A DNA stretch of 64,000 nt from Heloderma charlesbogerti (GCA_026122225.1 JANEZZ010002241.1:558001-622000); one strand, 5' to 3'. Shown: positions 10,900 to 19,599, numbered from the stretch's first letter. Numbers and translations are program-made. Notes: generated from the letters alone by a model not told the origin.

Positions 10900-11235
10900 T
10901 CATATATAAACAACGGTATCAGCATCCATACCAGTTACTGCAGTCTGGGCTAGATTAGTTATAGAACCTACTGGGTTAGCCCCTGTCCTTCTCCCACATA
11001 TCATCATTGCAATAACACAGCAGTGATAATCTGCTGGGGCAAGTATAGTCCCAGATCCCAATGAATAAGAATATTCGGGAATGATATTGTCCTTAATGGA
11101 GAGAGAATTGCTCCTGTTGGCTCCCCAATCCCAAGAGTTTGAAGGGGAGAAGATACTTAGCACAATTTGCTTCAAGACTAAGATAGGAACTGTGGTTTCC
11201 CATAGAAAGGGGAAGAAATGAGGGCTTAGCATCAA
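10900..11235 (-). other. unassigned open stretch in PTCD2 intron 2
   Basis: A 111-codon minus-strand frame is open here, inside the 1265-bp intron between PTCD2 exons 2 and 3. I do not recognise the product. It lacks obvious domain motifs, and nothing suggests splicing into PTCD2. It may be a chance frame or an unrecognised repeat remnant. It is listed only because it is longer than most chance frames nearby. Confidence 0.15.
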
Positions 11236-11711
11236 TCCAACTATGGATTCAGCCAGGAGAACTAAGCTTACTTTTGCACTAAAAATTGTGTGGATTTTAA
11301 TGCTGGGGTGGGGCCCAGTTTTGTCAGTATGGATGAAGCTTTATCCTTTTGAGGAAGAGCTGTGGAATCTGAGGTCCTCCCAGCATCATATAATCAATGA
11401 GGATGGTCTAATGTAATTTTTAAAATTATTCACAAGCACCAGATAAGTCTGTCTTCGTGGCAGACCCTTGGATTCCTCCTTTGGTTTCTTCAGTTACTTG
11501 ACTCAGAATGGGGCAAGCGGGATTGGTTATGTGCTAGTGGTTCCCTAATACCTCTTACACAAAAACACATTCAGGATGATAGATCACTTTCCGATTTTTT
11601 ACCTCTTAGACTGGTTTTGCAGTGGCAAGATACTAAAATGCAAGGGAGTTTTCAGGGAGGGAAGCAAGGGGTTTGTGTGTTTTGCCAAGGGGGGGGGATG
11701 TGTGTGTGCTT

Positions 11712-11860
11712 TTCCTGGTTTTTGGTGTGGTGTGTGTCAGTTGATTTGTTTTGGTGTGGTGTGGTGTGTCAGTTGATTTGTTTTGGTGTGGTGTGTCAGT
11801 TGATTTGTTTTGGTGTGGTGTGTGTCAGTTGATTTGTTTTGTTTTGGTGTGGTGTATGCT
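11712..11860. repeat. minisatellite, about 27-33 bp unit, GT-rich
   Basis: Four tandem units each contain 'gtcagttgatttgttttggt' followed by 'gtggtgtg'-type filler of variable length. Unit lengths vary by GTG insertions. It sits in PTCD2 intron 2, next to G-runs at 11690 and a (GT)n stretch at 11968-11983. Length variation between individuals is likely. Confidence 0.85.
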
Positions 11861-11967
11861 TTACTGGGGGCGGCTGCAGGGGTGGGAGGTGAGTGCACAT
11901 CTGCTTTACTTGTTTTTCTTAAATCTGGGTTGCCAGTGTACATGTGTGTGCACATGTGCACTGTCTG

Positions 11968-11983
11968 GTGTGTGTGTGTGTGT
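11968..11983 (+). repeat. (GT)n microsatellite
   Basis: A run of alternating GT follows 'cactgtctg' and is extended by further TG-rich sequence to about 11998. Confidence 0.85.
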
Positions 11984-12128
11984 TTGCCTGTGTGTGTTTC
12001 TCTGAGCATCACCATGAATAACCTGTCATGAAATGGCTATTTTGTTGTGGTTTGTGGGGACAAATAAGTGACTTGGCATTTGGGACCACTGATGAATGGC
12101 TGGTAAAGTATAAATGTGAAGGGAATAC

Positions 12129-12221
12129 CTTTTTGGCCATGTAGTCTATATCCAGCTTCCAACTTCTGCTGCTGAAATCCTTGTAACTGCACAACATGGT
12201 CTCCTAACAAATAACGCTTTG
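12129..12221 (-). CDS. PTCD2: PTCD2 coding exon 2
   Basis: This 93-nt minus-strand exon follows a TTTTCAG acceptor and ends AAAAAG before GTATTC. The first two bases complete an Ala codon begun in exon 1. The 30 full codons encode KRYLLGDHVVQLQGFQQQKL then EAGYRLHGQK, and the last base starts the Asp codon of exon 3. AKRYLL and the FQQ(K/Q)K run match vertebrate PTCD2 near residue 40. The donor lacks the usual purine at +3 to +5, so splicing strength is worth noting. Confidence 0.92.
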
Positions 12222-12459
12222 CTGAAAATAGAAGAGAAAAAGGGAGAAATGCAACATATCCCAGATATTTAAGGTTTTGCTATTAGTATTTCTTAAAATC
12301 TTATGCTATGCAAAAGGAGCCAATGTTCTAAATGCTAATTTAATTAACATCCACACTTCTACCTACTAATATAAGGGAGAGCCATGGGGACTCTCATAAG
12401 ATTTTAGTCTTACACTTTCAAATAAACTGCAGTTTTTCATTATGTCCAAACTCAGGAAA

Positions 12460-12530
12460 CTGTGGCTTATCTTAAACTATGGTTAGTTAACAAACCAGGA
12501 CCTGAAACCTGGCTTGTTTGAACTAGTCAG
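12460..12530. repeat. short fragment resembling the 'aactatggtt' MITE family
   Basis: Phrases such as 'aaactatggttagttaacaa' and 'acctggcttgtttg' resemble the interior of the palindromic element at 36592-36980 ('catggttaacaagccac'). It is a weak and short match. Confidence 0.3.
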
Positions 12531-13007
12531 AAGAAATCTCAGTGTCCCTTAATTTAGATGCAACAGGAAATTGTGCTTTATTCAAAACCAGAAATGGAAG
12601 CTTTCAATCTCCTTCCATTGTGTGTGCGGAGAAGAACTGAGCCCGAGGCAGAGAAGTGAGTGGGGATGGCGGGACAAGATTCCACCATGCAATGTGATTT
12701 GTTACCAGTGACACAGCAGTAGCTCTCTCCACAACTCCATTTCTTTTTCAGATTGGTAGCTGGAAAGCCAATTTCCATCCCTCAAGAAGTCAGATTCAGA
12801 TCAGAGACTGCCAGTTGCCGCTTTCAACTTTAAACACACAACAAAAGCTCTACTCATTTGTGTATAAACTAAATTTGTCCCTTTGATTTCAATGAGACTA
12901 TGCTAGCTTTTTATTTATGCTATCTTTAACAGGTTGAGCCCTAAAACTCTTATTCCATGAGCAAACAAAGCTGGATTAAAAGATATGGGAGGCTGATGCT
13001 TCACAGG

Positions 13008-13310
13008 AAGATGCCTTATACTGCATCAGACCACTGGTGCATCTAGCTCAGTATTGTCTATACCTTCCCCAACCTGGAGCCCTCCAGATGTTCTGAACTA
13101 CAACTCCCAGCATTCCTGTCCATTAGCCATGCTGGCTGGGGCTGATGGGAGTTGAAGTTCACAACATTTGGAGGGCACCATGATGGAGAAGGCTGGTCTC
13201 CCAAGCGGCAGAGGCTTTTTAGACAGGAATCTTTCCCAGTCATACCTGGAGATACTGGGGGTGACCTTAGGAACTTCTGCATGGAAAGCATGTGGTTTAA
13301 CCACAACCCT
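13008..13310 (-). mobile_element. tRNA-derived SINE split by a MITE
   Basis: The outer parts (13008-13055 and about 13196-13310) match the SINE family at 35137-35325 and 45748-45970: 'ccttatactgcatcagacca', then 'caggaatctttcccagtcat' and 'acctggagatactggg'. On the minus strand better copies show tRNA-like A-box and B-box sequences. The middle is a foldback MITE. The tRNA-like end near 13300 is degraded. Confidence 0.6.
13062..13190. mobile_element. foldback MITE, 'ctccagatgtttt' family
   Basis: The left arm has 'ccctccagatgttctgaact' and the right arm 'agttcacaacatttggaggg'. The centre has 'agccatgctggctggggctg'. It interrupts the SINE at 13008-13310, so it is younger than that SINE insertion. 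Confidence 0.7.
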
Positions 13311-13430
13311 GCATATCCTTCTCTCTACCTTCTACTCATAGAGACTCATCCGCACTGCAAACTCTCTGCTAGGGTGACTGTCTGCTTGGGTGAACATACG
13401 TAGGGCATTCTCTCCTCAGAACTATAACAG

Positions 13431-13459
13431 CCTTCCCCAACCTGGTGCCCTCCAGTTGT
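13431..13459. mobile_element. left piece of a MITE split by BovB
   Basis: 'ccttccccaacctggtgccc' followed by 'tccagttgt' is the left end of the 'ctccagatgtttt' MITE family. The remainder resumes at 16691 after the BovB. The last ten bases (ctccagttgt, 13450-13459) are the target-site duplication, repeated at 16691-16700. Confidence 0.75.
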
Positions 13460-16400
13460 TGTTGTTGTTGTTGTTGTTCAGTCGTTCAGTCGTGTCCGAC
13501 TCTTCGTGACCCCATGGACCATAGCACGCCAGGCCTTCCTGTCCTGCACTCTCTCCCGGAGCGTGCTCACGTTCATATTCATTGCATCCGTGATGCTATC
13601 TAGCCATCTCATCCTCTGCCATCCCCTTCTCCTTTTGCCTTCAGTCTTTCCCAGCATCAGGGTCTTTTCCAGGGAGTTTTCTCTTCGCATTAGGTGGCCA
13701 AAATATTGGAGCTTCAGCTTCAGTATTTGTCCTTCCAGTGAGCAGTCAGGGTTGATTTCCTTTAGGATGGACTGATTGGACCTCCTTGCAGTCCAGGGGA
13801 CTCGTAAGAGTCTTCTCCAGCACCACAGTTCGAAAGCATCAATTCTTCGGCGCTCAGCCTTCCTTATAGTCCAGCTCTCACAGCCATACATTACTACTGG
13901 GAAAACCATAGCTTTGATTAGACGGACCTTTGTCGGCAAGGTGATGTCTCTGCTTCTTACTATGCTGTCTAGGTTGGCCATAGCTTTCCTCCCAAGGAGC
14001 AAGCGTCTTTTAATTTCATGGCTACAGTCACCGTCTGCGGTGATCTTGGAGCCCAAGAAAGTAAAATCTGTCACTGCTTCCATTTCTTCCCCTTCTATAT
14101 GCCAGGAAGTGATGGGGCCAGATGCCATGATCTTCGTTTTTTTAATGTTGAGTTTCAAACCAGCTTTTGCACTCTCCTCTTTCACCCTCAACAAGAGGCT
14201 CTTGAGATCCTCTTCGCTTTCTGCCATTAGGGTGGTATCGTCTGCATATCGGAGGTTGTTGATAATTCTCCCAGCAATCTTAATTCCGACCTCTGATTCA
14301 TCCAACCCGGCATTTCTCATGATGTACTCTGCATATAAGTTAAATAAGCAGGGTGACAATATGCAGCCTTGTCGTACTCCTTTCCCAATTTTGAACCAAT
14401 CGGTTGTTCCATGTCTGGTTCTTACTGTTGCTTCTTGACCCTCGTACAGGTTTCTCAGGAGACAGGTAAGGTGGTCTGGTACTCCCATCACTTTCAGAAT
14501 TTGCCACAGTTTGTTGTGATCCACACAATCAAAGGCTTTAGCGTAGTCAATGAAGCAGAAATAGACGTTTTTCTGGAATTCTCTTGCTTTCTCCATGATG
14601 CAGCGAATGTTGGCGATTTGATCTCTAGTTCCTCTGCCTCTTCGAAACCCAGCTTGTACTTCCGGTAGTTCTCGGTTCGCATACTGCTGAAGCCTAGCTT
14701 GTAGGATTTTGAGCATCACCTTGCTGGCATGTGAAATGAGCGCAATTGTGCGATAGTTTGAACACTCTTTGGCGTTGCCCTTCTTTGGAATTGGAATGTA
14801 AACTGACCTTTTCCAGTCTTGTGGCCACTGTTGAGTGTTCCAGATTTGTTGACATATTGAATGCAGCACTTTAACAGCATCATCTTTTAGGATTTTAAAT
14901 AGCTCGGCTGGAATACTGTCATCTCCGCTAGCTTTGTTGTTACTAATGCTTCCTAAGGCCCACTTGACTTCACTCTCGAGGATGTCCGGCTCAAGTTCAG
15001 TGACCGCACTATCATGGCTATCAGGGACATTCAGATCTTTCCTGTATAGTTCTTCTGTGTATTCTTGCCACCTCTTCTTAATCTCATCTGCTTCTGTTAG
15101 GTCCCTGCCTTCTTTGTCCTTTATCATGCCCGTCTTTGCACAAAACGTTCCCTTGAGATCTCCAATTTTCTTGAAGAGATCTCTAGTCTTTCCCATTCTG
15201 TTGTTTTCCTCGATTTCTTTGCATTGTTCATTTAAGAAGGCCTTCTTGTCTCTCCTTCCTATTCTCTGGAACTCTGCATTCAGTTGGGTATATCTTCCCC
15301 TTTCTCCCTTGCTTTTCGCTTCCCTTCTTTCCTCAGCTACTTGTAAAGCCTCATCAGACAGCCACTTGGCTTTCTTGCATTTCTTTTTCTTTGGGATGGA
15401 TTGAGTTGCTGCCTCCTGAACAATGTTACGGACCTCCGTCCATAGTTCCTCAGGCACTCTGTCTATCAGGTCTAATCCCTGAAATCTATTCCTCACCTCC
15501 ACTGTATATTCATCAGGGATATGATTTAGGTCATACCTGAACGGTTTAGTAGTTTTCCCGACGTTCTTCAATTTCAGCCGAAATTTTGCAAGAAGCAGCT
15601 CATGATCTGAGCCACAGTCAGCTCCAGGTCTTGTTTTGACTGACTGTATGGAGCTTCTCCATCTTTGGCTGCAAAGGACATAATCAATCTGATTTCGATA
15701 TTGACCATCTGGTGATGTCCATGTGTAGAGTCGCCTCTTGTGCTGTTGGAAAAGAGTGTTTGCTATGATCAGCATGTTCTCTTGGCAAAACTCTATTAGC
15801 TTTTGTCCTGCTTCATTTTGTACACCAAGGCCATGCCTGCCTGTTATCCCGGTGATTTCTTGACTTCCTACTTTAGCATTCCAATCCCCTATGATGAAGA
15901 GGACATCTTTTTTTGGTGTTAGTTCTAGAAGGTGTTGTAGGTCTTCATAGAACCGATCAACCTCAGCTTCTTCGGCCTCAGTGGTTGGGGCATAGACTTG
16001 AATTACTGTGATGTTGAATGGTTTGCCTTGGATTCGTACTGAGATCATTCTATCATTTTTAAGATTGTACCCCAGTACTGCTTTTCCCACCCTTTTGTTG
16101 ACTATGAGTGCTACTCCATTTCTTCTAAGGGATTCTTGCCCACAATAGTAGATATGATGGTCACCTGAATTAAATTCGCCCATGCCTGTCCATTTTAGTT
16201 CGCTGATTCCCAAGATGTCGATGTTCAATCTTGCCATCTCATGTTTGACCACCTCCAGCTTACCTTGATTCATTGATCTGACATTCCAGGTTCCTAAACA
16301 ATATTGTTCTTTACAGCATCGGATTTTCTTTTCACCACCTGACACATCCACAGCTGAGTGTCCTTTCGGCTTTGGCCCAGCCGCTTCACTCTTTCTGGCG

Positions 16401-16686
16401 CTACTTGGAAATACCCTCTGCTCTTCCCCAGTAGCATATTGGACACCTTCCGACCTGAGGGGCTCATCTTCCGGCGTCATATCTTTTAGCCTTGTGATAC
16501 TTTCCATGGGGTTTTCTTGGCAAGAATACTGGAGTGGGTTGCCATTTCCTTCTCCAGTGGACCACATTTTGTCAGAACTCTCTGCCATGACCTGTCCGTC
16601 TTGGGTGGCCCTGCACGGCATAGCTTATGGCTTCACTGAGTTACGCAAGCCCCTTCGCCACAACAAGGCAGTGATCCATGAAGGGG
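13456..16686 (-). mobile_element. RTE-BovB LINE, full-length with intact ORF
   Basis: The element runs on the minus strand. Its 5' end is ccccttcatggatcactgcc (16686 downward) and its 3' end is 'gtcggacacgactgaacgac'-type sequence followed by a (CAA)n tail. That is the classic BovB end, also carried by BovB-dependent SINEs. At about 3.2 kb it matches the usual full BovB length. It contains an uninterrupted ORF (13478-16621) and a short leader of about 65 bases. Ten-base duplications (ctccagttgt, 13450-13459 and 16691-16700) flank it. It lies in PTCD2 intron 1 in the same orientation as that gene. Known from the family: BovB moves by target-primed reverse transcription and has a patchy distribution attributed to horizontal transfer. 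Confidence 0.96.
13478..16621 (-). CDS. BovB ORF: APE endonuclease + reverse transcriptase, 1047 aa, intact
   Basis: The single long protein nicks target DNA and copies the element RNA at the nick. An APE-type endonuclease spans about residues 106-350, with N113 (GTWN), E141 (SELKW), D246 and N248 (GDWN) and the SDH motif at 338-340. A Lys-rich linker follows near 410-470. The reverse transcriptase spans about 600-880, with FIDYAKAFD (Asp692), GVRQGC (748-753) and YADD (792-795). The C-terminal region carries CWRRLLRVPWTARRSNQS and LEKTLMLG, typical of BovB. Both catalytic centres look complete and there is no internal stop. Two in-frame starts, M1 and M12, are plausible; the second matches the start seen in the 5890 copy. 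Expression is not shown by the sequence. Confidence 0.95.
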   Translation of the reverse strand: MPCRATQDGQVMAESSDKMWSTGEGNGNPLQYSCQENPMESITRLKDMTPEDEPLRSEGVQYATGEEQRVFPSSARKSEAAGPKPKGHSAVDVSGGEKKIRCCKEQYCLGTWNVRSMNQGKLEVVKHEMARLNIDILGISELKWTGMGEFNSGDHHIYYCGQESLRRNGVALIVNKRVGKAVLGYNLKNDRMISVRIQGKPFNITVIQVYAPTTEAEEAEVDRFYEDLQHLLELTPKKDVLFIIGDWNAKVGSQEITGITGRHGLGVQNEAGQKLIEFCQENMLIIANTLFQQHKRRLYTWTSPDGQYRNQIDYVLCSQRWRSSIQSVKTRPGADCGSDHELLLAKFRLKLKNVGKTTKPFRYDLNHIPDEYTVEVRNRFQGLDLIDRVPEELWTEVRNIVQEAATQSIPKKKKCKKAKWLSDEALQVAEERREAKSKGERGRYTQLNAEFQRIGRRDKKAFLNEQCKEIEENNRMGKTRDLFKKIGDLKGTFCAKTGMIKDKEGRDLTEADEIKKRWQEYTEELYRKDLNVPDSHDSAVTELEPDILESEVKWALGSISNNKASGDDSIPAELFKILKDDAVKVLHSICQQIWNTQQWPQDWKRSVYIPIPKKGNAKECSNYRTIALISHASKVMLKILQARLQQYANRELPEVQAGFRRGRGTRDQIANIRCIMEKAREFQKNVYFCFIDYAKAFDCVDHNKLWQILKVMGVPDHLTCLLRNLYEGQEATVRTRHGTTDWFKIGKGVRQGCILSPCLFNLYAEYIMRNAGLDESEVGIKIAGRIINNLRYADDTTLMAESEEDLKSLLLRVKEESAKAGLKLNIKKTKIMASGPITSWHIEGEEMEAVTDFTFLGSKITADGDCSHEIKRRLLLGRKAMANLDSIVRSRDITLPTKVRLIKAMVFPVVMYGCESWTIRKAERRRIDAFELWCWRRLLRVPWTARRSNQSILKEINPDCSLEGQILKLKLQYFGHLMRRENSLEKTLMLGKTEGKRRRGWQRMRWLDSITDAMNMNVSTLRERVQDRKAWRAMVHGVTKSRTRLND

Positions 16687-16690
16687 ATCA

Positions 16691-16795
16691 CTCCAGTTGT
16701 GCTGAACTGCAACTCCCACCAGCCCCAGCTAGCATGGCCAATGGTCATGAATACTGGGGTGCTGCAGTCCAAGACATCCCGAGGGTCCCTAGTTG
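16691..16795. mobile_element. right piece of the MITE split by BovB
   Basis: After the duplicated ctccagttgt the sequence continues 'gctgaactgcaactcccacc', 'agctagcatggccaatggtc' and ends 'agtccaagacatcccgaggg'. Joined with 13431-13459 it makes one member of the foldback MITE family. Confidence 0.75.
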
Positions 16796-17100
16796 AGGGG
16801 GAAGGCTAGATTAAGCTATTTGTGAATAACCGTGCTTGCCTCTCTTGAACCTCTCCTTTCTCCGTGACGAAGAGCTCTGTGGAACTCAAAAGCCTATACA
16901 TTCCCATGAGTGGTGTCCAAGGCCCTCGTCACCTAGCGTTCGATAGCGATAGACTACAAATCTAGAGAGTATCATTCCGCCGTGGCTAACCTCTGCGTTT
17001 CAGGGTACAGCAGGGTATGACGGGATATGCAGTTCTCTGCTGAAACGTCCGCTACAGTGAGGCGCAGCAAAGAGGCAGCCCTTAATTCGTAAAGCGCCCT
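16796..17100. other. intron/5' flank with no recognised feature
   Basis: Nothing recognisable is present. The base composition begins to shift toward the CpG-rich block that follows. Confidence 0.4.
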
Positions 17101-17101
17101 G

Positions 17102-17134
17102 CCCTTCCCTTCCCTTCCCTTCCCTTCCCTTCCC
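17102..17134 (+). repeat. (CCCTT)n pentanucleotide repeat
   Basis: Six or more perfect copies of CCCTT lie just inside PTCD2 intron 1, about 20 bases from the exon 1 donor. On the PTCD2 sense strand it reads (AAGGG)n. Confidence 0.9.
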
Positions 17135-17152
17135 ACACCTTTCTTTACGTAC

Positions 17153-17267
17153 CTCCTTGCGGGCAGCTCCAGCAACCGGGCTTGGCAGCGGCGCGCGCGC
17201 CCAGCACAGACCGCTTGGCTGCCTCCCGCAGGATTCGCTTGGAGCCTTCGACCAGCGCGGCAGCCAT
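17153..17267 (-). CDS. PTCD2: PTCD2 coding exon 1 (start; mitochondrial targeting region)
   Basis: PTCD2 is a mitochondrial pentatricopeptide-repeat protein involved in mitochondrial RNA processing, linked in the mouse to cytochrome b transcripts and complex III. Exon 1 encodes 38 codons, starting MAAALVEGSKRILREAAKRS, rich in Ala and Arg with few acids, as expected of a matrix presequence. It ends SCPQG plus one base, which joins exon 2 to give GAKRYLL, a junction found in vertebrate PTCD2. The donor is GTACGT. An in-frame upstream ATG at 17366 would add 33 residues; the 17267 start is preferred because MAAA plus a basic stretch resembles the known N-terminus. The four exons here cover 152 codons, and the C-terminal half lies outside the window. 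Confidence 0.88.
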
Positions 17268-17485
17268 TTTGCCTTCGGGACGTACCAAGAGACGCCGCGC
17301 GAAGAGGGCCGCGAAGGGGCCGCCCACCGCGTGCGCGCCCCGCTCCTCCATTTGCGTTCTAGGCAAACGGAGGGAGGGCCGTCCCGGCTCAGCAAGACCA
17401 GAAATCGGCGAGGCTTCGCCTGTGCTGCGACAGCGAAAAGCTCTCCTCCCCCCCGCCCGTAGTGAAAGAGGTGGTACACGCCGAA

Positions 17486-17558
17486 ATGGCGGCCCCCGTG
17501 TTCCAGCGAGGCCTCCTGTGCTGGAGGAGGACGGGCGCTCGGAGCTGGGCTGCGGCAG
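17486..17558 (+). CDS. MRPS27: MRPS27 coding exon 1 (start; mitochondrial targeting region)
   Basis: MRPS27 (mS27) is a PPR-domain protein of the small mitochondrial ribosomal subunit. Exon 1 encodes MAAPVFQRGLLCWRRTGARS then WAAA plus one base. Five Arg, no acidic residue and a hydrophobic patch fit a cleaved mitochondrial presequence. The ATG is in a reasonable context (gaaATGG). The CAG|GTGGGT donor leaves a G that joins GT of exon 2 to make Gly, giving GKR as in other vertebrates. First exons of this family diverge, so identity rests mainly on the later exons and on phase. Exons 1-5 here supply 132 codons, roughly the N-terminal third. Confidence 0.88.
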
Positions 17559-17729
17559 GTGGGTGGACTCCGGGCGAGAGAGGGGTCTTGCTCAGGGAAG
17601 ACGTCAGTTATCGACGGTGCCTGGCGGGGTCTTCTCTGCTCCTCACGCGAGCGTGACCCGGAATGGATTAGCCCATTTGGGGCTGCAGTCCTGCGTAGTG
17701 CGTTTTCCTGGGAGTCCGCGTCATTGAAA

Positions 17730-17826
17730 GCGCGATCCTAGGCACGTTTAGACAGAAAAAGTCTTACAGTTTCCAGCATGGAAATTGTAGGACTTCTTTC
17801 TGCCTGAACATACATAGGGTTGCTCC
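17730..17826. mobile_element. foldback MITE, Harbinger-like family (shortened)
   Basis: The left arm has 'gatcctaggcacgtttagac' and 'agtcttacagtttcc'. The right arm has 'attgtaggacttctttctgc' and 'tgaacatacatagggttgc'. The loop is shorter than in the copy at 43612. It lies at the start of MRPS27 intron 1, just outside the CpG block. Confidence 0.55.
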
Positions 17827-18513
17827 TTTATTTGAGTTGCGCCCCGTTCAGCGGTACTTATCCCTAAATAACCCATACATAAAATCGGCCGCACGTCAGA
17901 ATGCGTTTTTTTCCCCCAGACATTCCCGTGGAACGCGTGATCGTCCATCAGCCTCGTGGTTTGACCTTCCCGTACTGTAGCCTGCAATCGGCGAACCTTT
18001 TTATCGTTCAGTAGTCCCATTTAAATCAACCGGGTCGCCCCGGATTAAATGACTTTTGGATTGCAGCTTTTGTTGCCCTAGTTGTAAATAAGGTCTTGGT
18101 GCCGCTGACTTGGGGTTCCTGTATTAGCTTCCACAGCATTCACCCAGAGTGCTTCCAGATGGAGGGCTTCTCGGAGCCCTACCAGTCAAAAGGCATTGTG
18201 CAGCAATCCTGACGTTTCCTCTTTAACTTATCTTTTCTGGTAAGAAAAAAGACCAAGCACGGCAAAAACACAAGAGGGAAGATGACGACATCTGGACACC
18301 CCCCCCCAAAAAAATTCTGTGTTTGTGCTAGGATGATTGGACTAGTTTCCAATCTGGAGGTATCCCCAGTGATGTGATTATTCATAACTAATAATAAAGG
18401 CCAGTGGTATTTTTTTGAGGAAGGTATTTTTTTTTGTAGGATTGCCTTATCATTCCTTGAGGTTTTTTTTATGTCAATAACATAGTGGCTGTTACCAAAC
18501 AAGCTGTTTTAGG

Positions 18514-18780
18514 GCGCAATCCTATGGCCGCTAGTCAGTGGGTAGACAGCCATAGGATAGGTTGGTTCCCTGAGAACCGACCTTCACCCACTCCTGCGCT
18601 GTCTCGTAGGCAGTGCGGAACGGCCCCGTGCTTGGAAAAGGAGCGCAGAACGGCAAAAACGGGGCATTCCTGGGGGCGTGCTGGGGTGGGGAACTTGGAA
18701 ATGCCGGTACGACACATCCAACATGTCGTCCGGCCGCCGCTTCCCCCGCTCCAACTTCCTGCTGTCTAGCCACAGACTTC
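18514..18780. repeat. CG-rich segment with Harbinger-like left end
   Basis: The stretch opens with 'ttagggcgcaatcctatgg', the same terminal word as the MITE at 43612. It continues with CpG-containing sequence unlike the surrounding intron. No matching right terminus was found. It may be a longer member of that family or a separate insertion. The frames inside it do not resemble proteins. Confidence 0.3.
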
Positions 18781-18894
18781 TAAATTTGTTACCCATCTCA
18801 AACATGTTAATGAAAAAGAGGGATGTATATTCAATAAATCTAGTTGCCGCTGCTGCTCCTTTTTGCCTGAGCAAAGCAGGGCTTTTGTTTTAAT

Positions 18895-19085
18895 TCCGGA
18901 TTCAGTTTGTCATTTTGTAATGCAGTAACTCCATTAATTGTGTTGTTATATTGTGGTTTTAATGTTCTATATATTTTATATTGTTTTATTGTGTGCTGTT
19001 TGGTTTTAATTTTTGTGAACCACCCAGAGAGCGTCAGCTATTGGGCGGTATAGAAATTAAATAAATAAATAGAATAAAATAAATA
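18895..19085 (+). mobile_element. LINE 3' end (L2/CR1 superfamily)
   Basis: The AT-rich stretch 'ttgttttattgtgtgctgtt' then 'cagctattgggcggtataga' and an AAATAAATAAATA tail matches the complement of 37312-37470. It is the 3' untranslated end of a LINE family with no coding part left. Confidence 0.65.
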
Positions 19086-19599
19086 AGACATCATCAGAAC
19101 CATGTCTAGAAGCATGCATTAAGGGCAAATTCTGCATTCAAGTTAGGGGCTTAACCCCCTGCATGTGCTATCAGGATGGCTAGAAAACTGAATATCGTCT
19201 GAAACCTTCTTTACACAGTAAAACAGTTGTGTGTGTGTAGTGTTGGTGGTGGGAGTGTTGGCGGGTTGTCTCAGGGCAACAGTCTGCATCTCAACAGTGA
19301 GTCCCAGGATTCACTTCTGCACCCCATATTTCATGGGGGAATAGGAAAGTCGTAAAAACACCATGGAATGATATCTCCTTTGAAAAATGTGATACTGCTT
19401 TGAAAGTTTGTGTCCAAGTTCAGGAGGTGATTGCAAATGTTATCTTCAGGCCTTCACACACTTGAAGAAGGCTAGGAGTGAGCAAGACTTTTCAAACACT
19501 GTGCTGTATTCTGTTTAATTTTGGAGGTGGTGTGCTTCCCACACTCCTGTATGAAAATGGGCAGGTGGCAGGAGGGTGAGGGTCACCCACCACCCACAC

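Larger units (their letters stand above)
17150..17660. promoter_or_regulatory. CpG-rich bidirectional promoter, PTCD2 / MRPS27
   Basis: The block is dense in CpG (for example 'ggcgcgcgcgcccag' and 'ccgcccaccgcgtgcgcgcc'), unlike the AT-rich introns around it. It spans the first coding exons of both genes, whose start codons are 218 bp apart and point away from each other. There is no TATA box in an obvious position. ATGGC-type motifs resembling YY1 sites overlap both start codons ('gaaatggcggcc' on plus, 'aaaatggctgcc' on minus). Known: PTCD2 and MRPS27 are also head-to-head neighbours in human. The inference is a shared promoter that co-expresses two mitochondrial PPR proteins. Confidence 0.8.

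Noticed and set aside
11737..12031. Overlapping frames with THHTKTNQL or WCVSVDLF repeats
   Set aside because: They are translations of a minisatellite, with no start context or known protein.
13776..14438. Plus-strand frame of 220 codons opposite the BovB ORF
   Set aside because: It is an antisense shadow of the reverse transcriptase; similar shadows recur at every BovB copy.
16972..17479. Long minus-strand frames crossing the CpG block as separate genes
   Set aside because: They overlap PTCD2 exon 1 and run through its donor site; GC-rich sequence lacks stops by chance.
17182..17727. Plus-strand 181-codon frame across the promoter
   Set aside because: It is a low-complexity Arg/Pro/Ala product of CpG-rich DNA, out of frame with MRPS27 exon 1.
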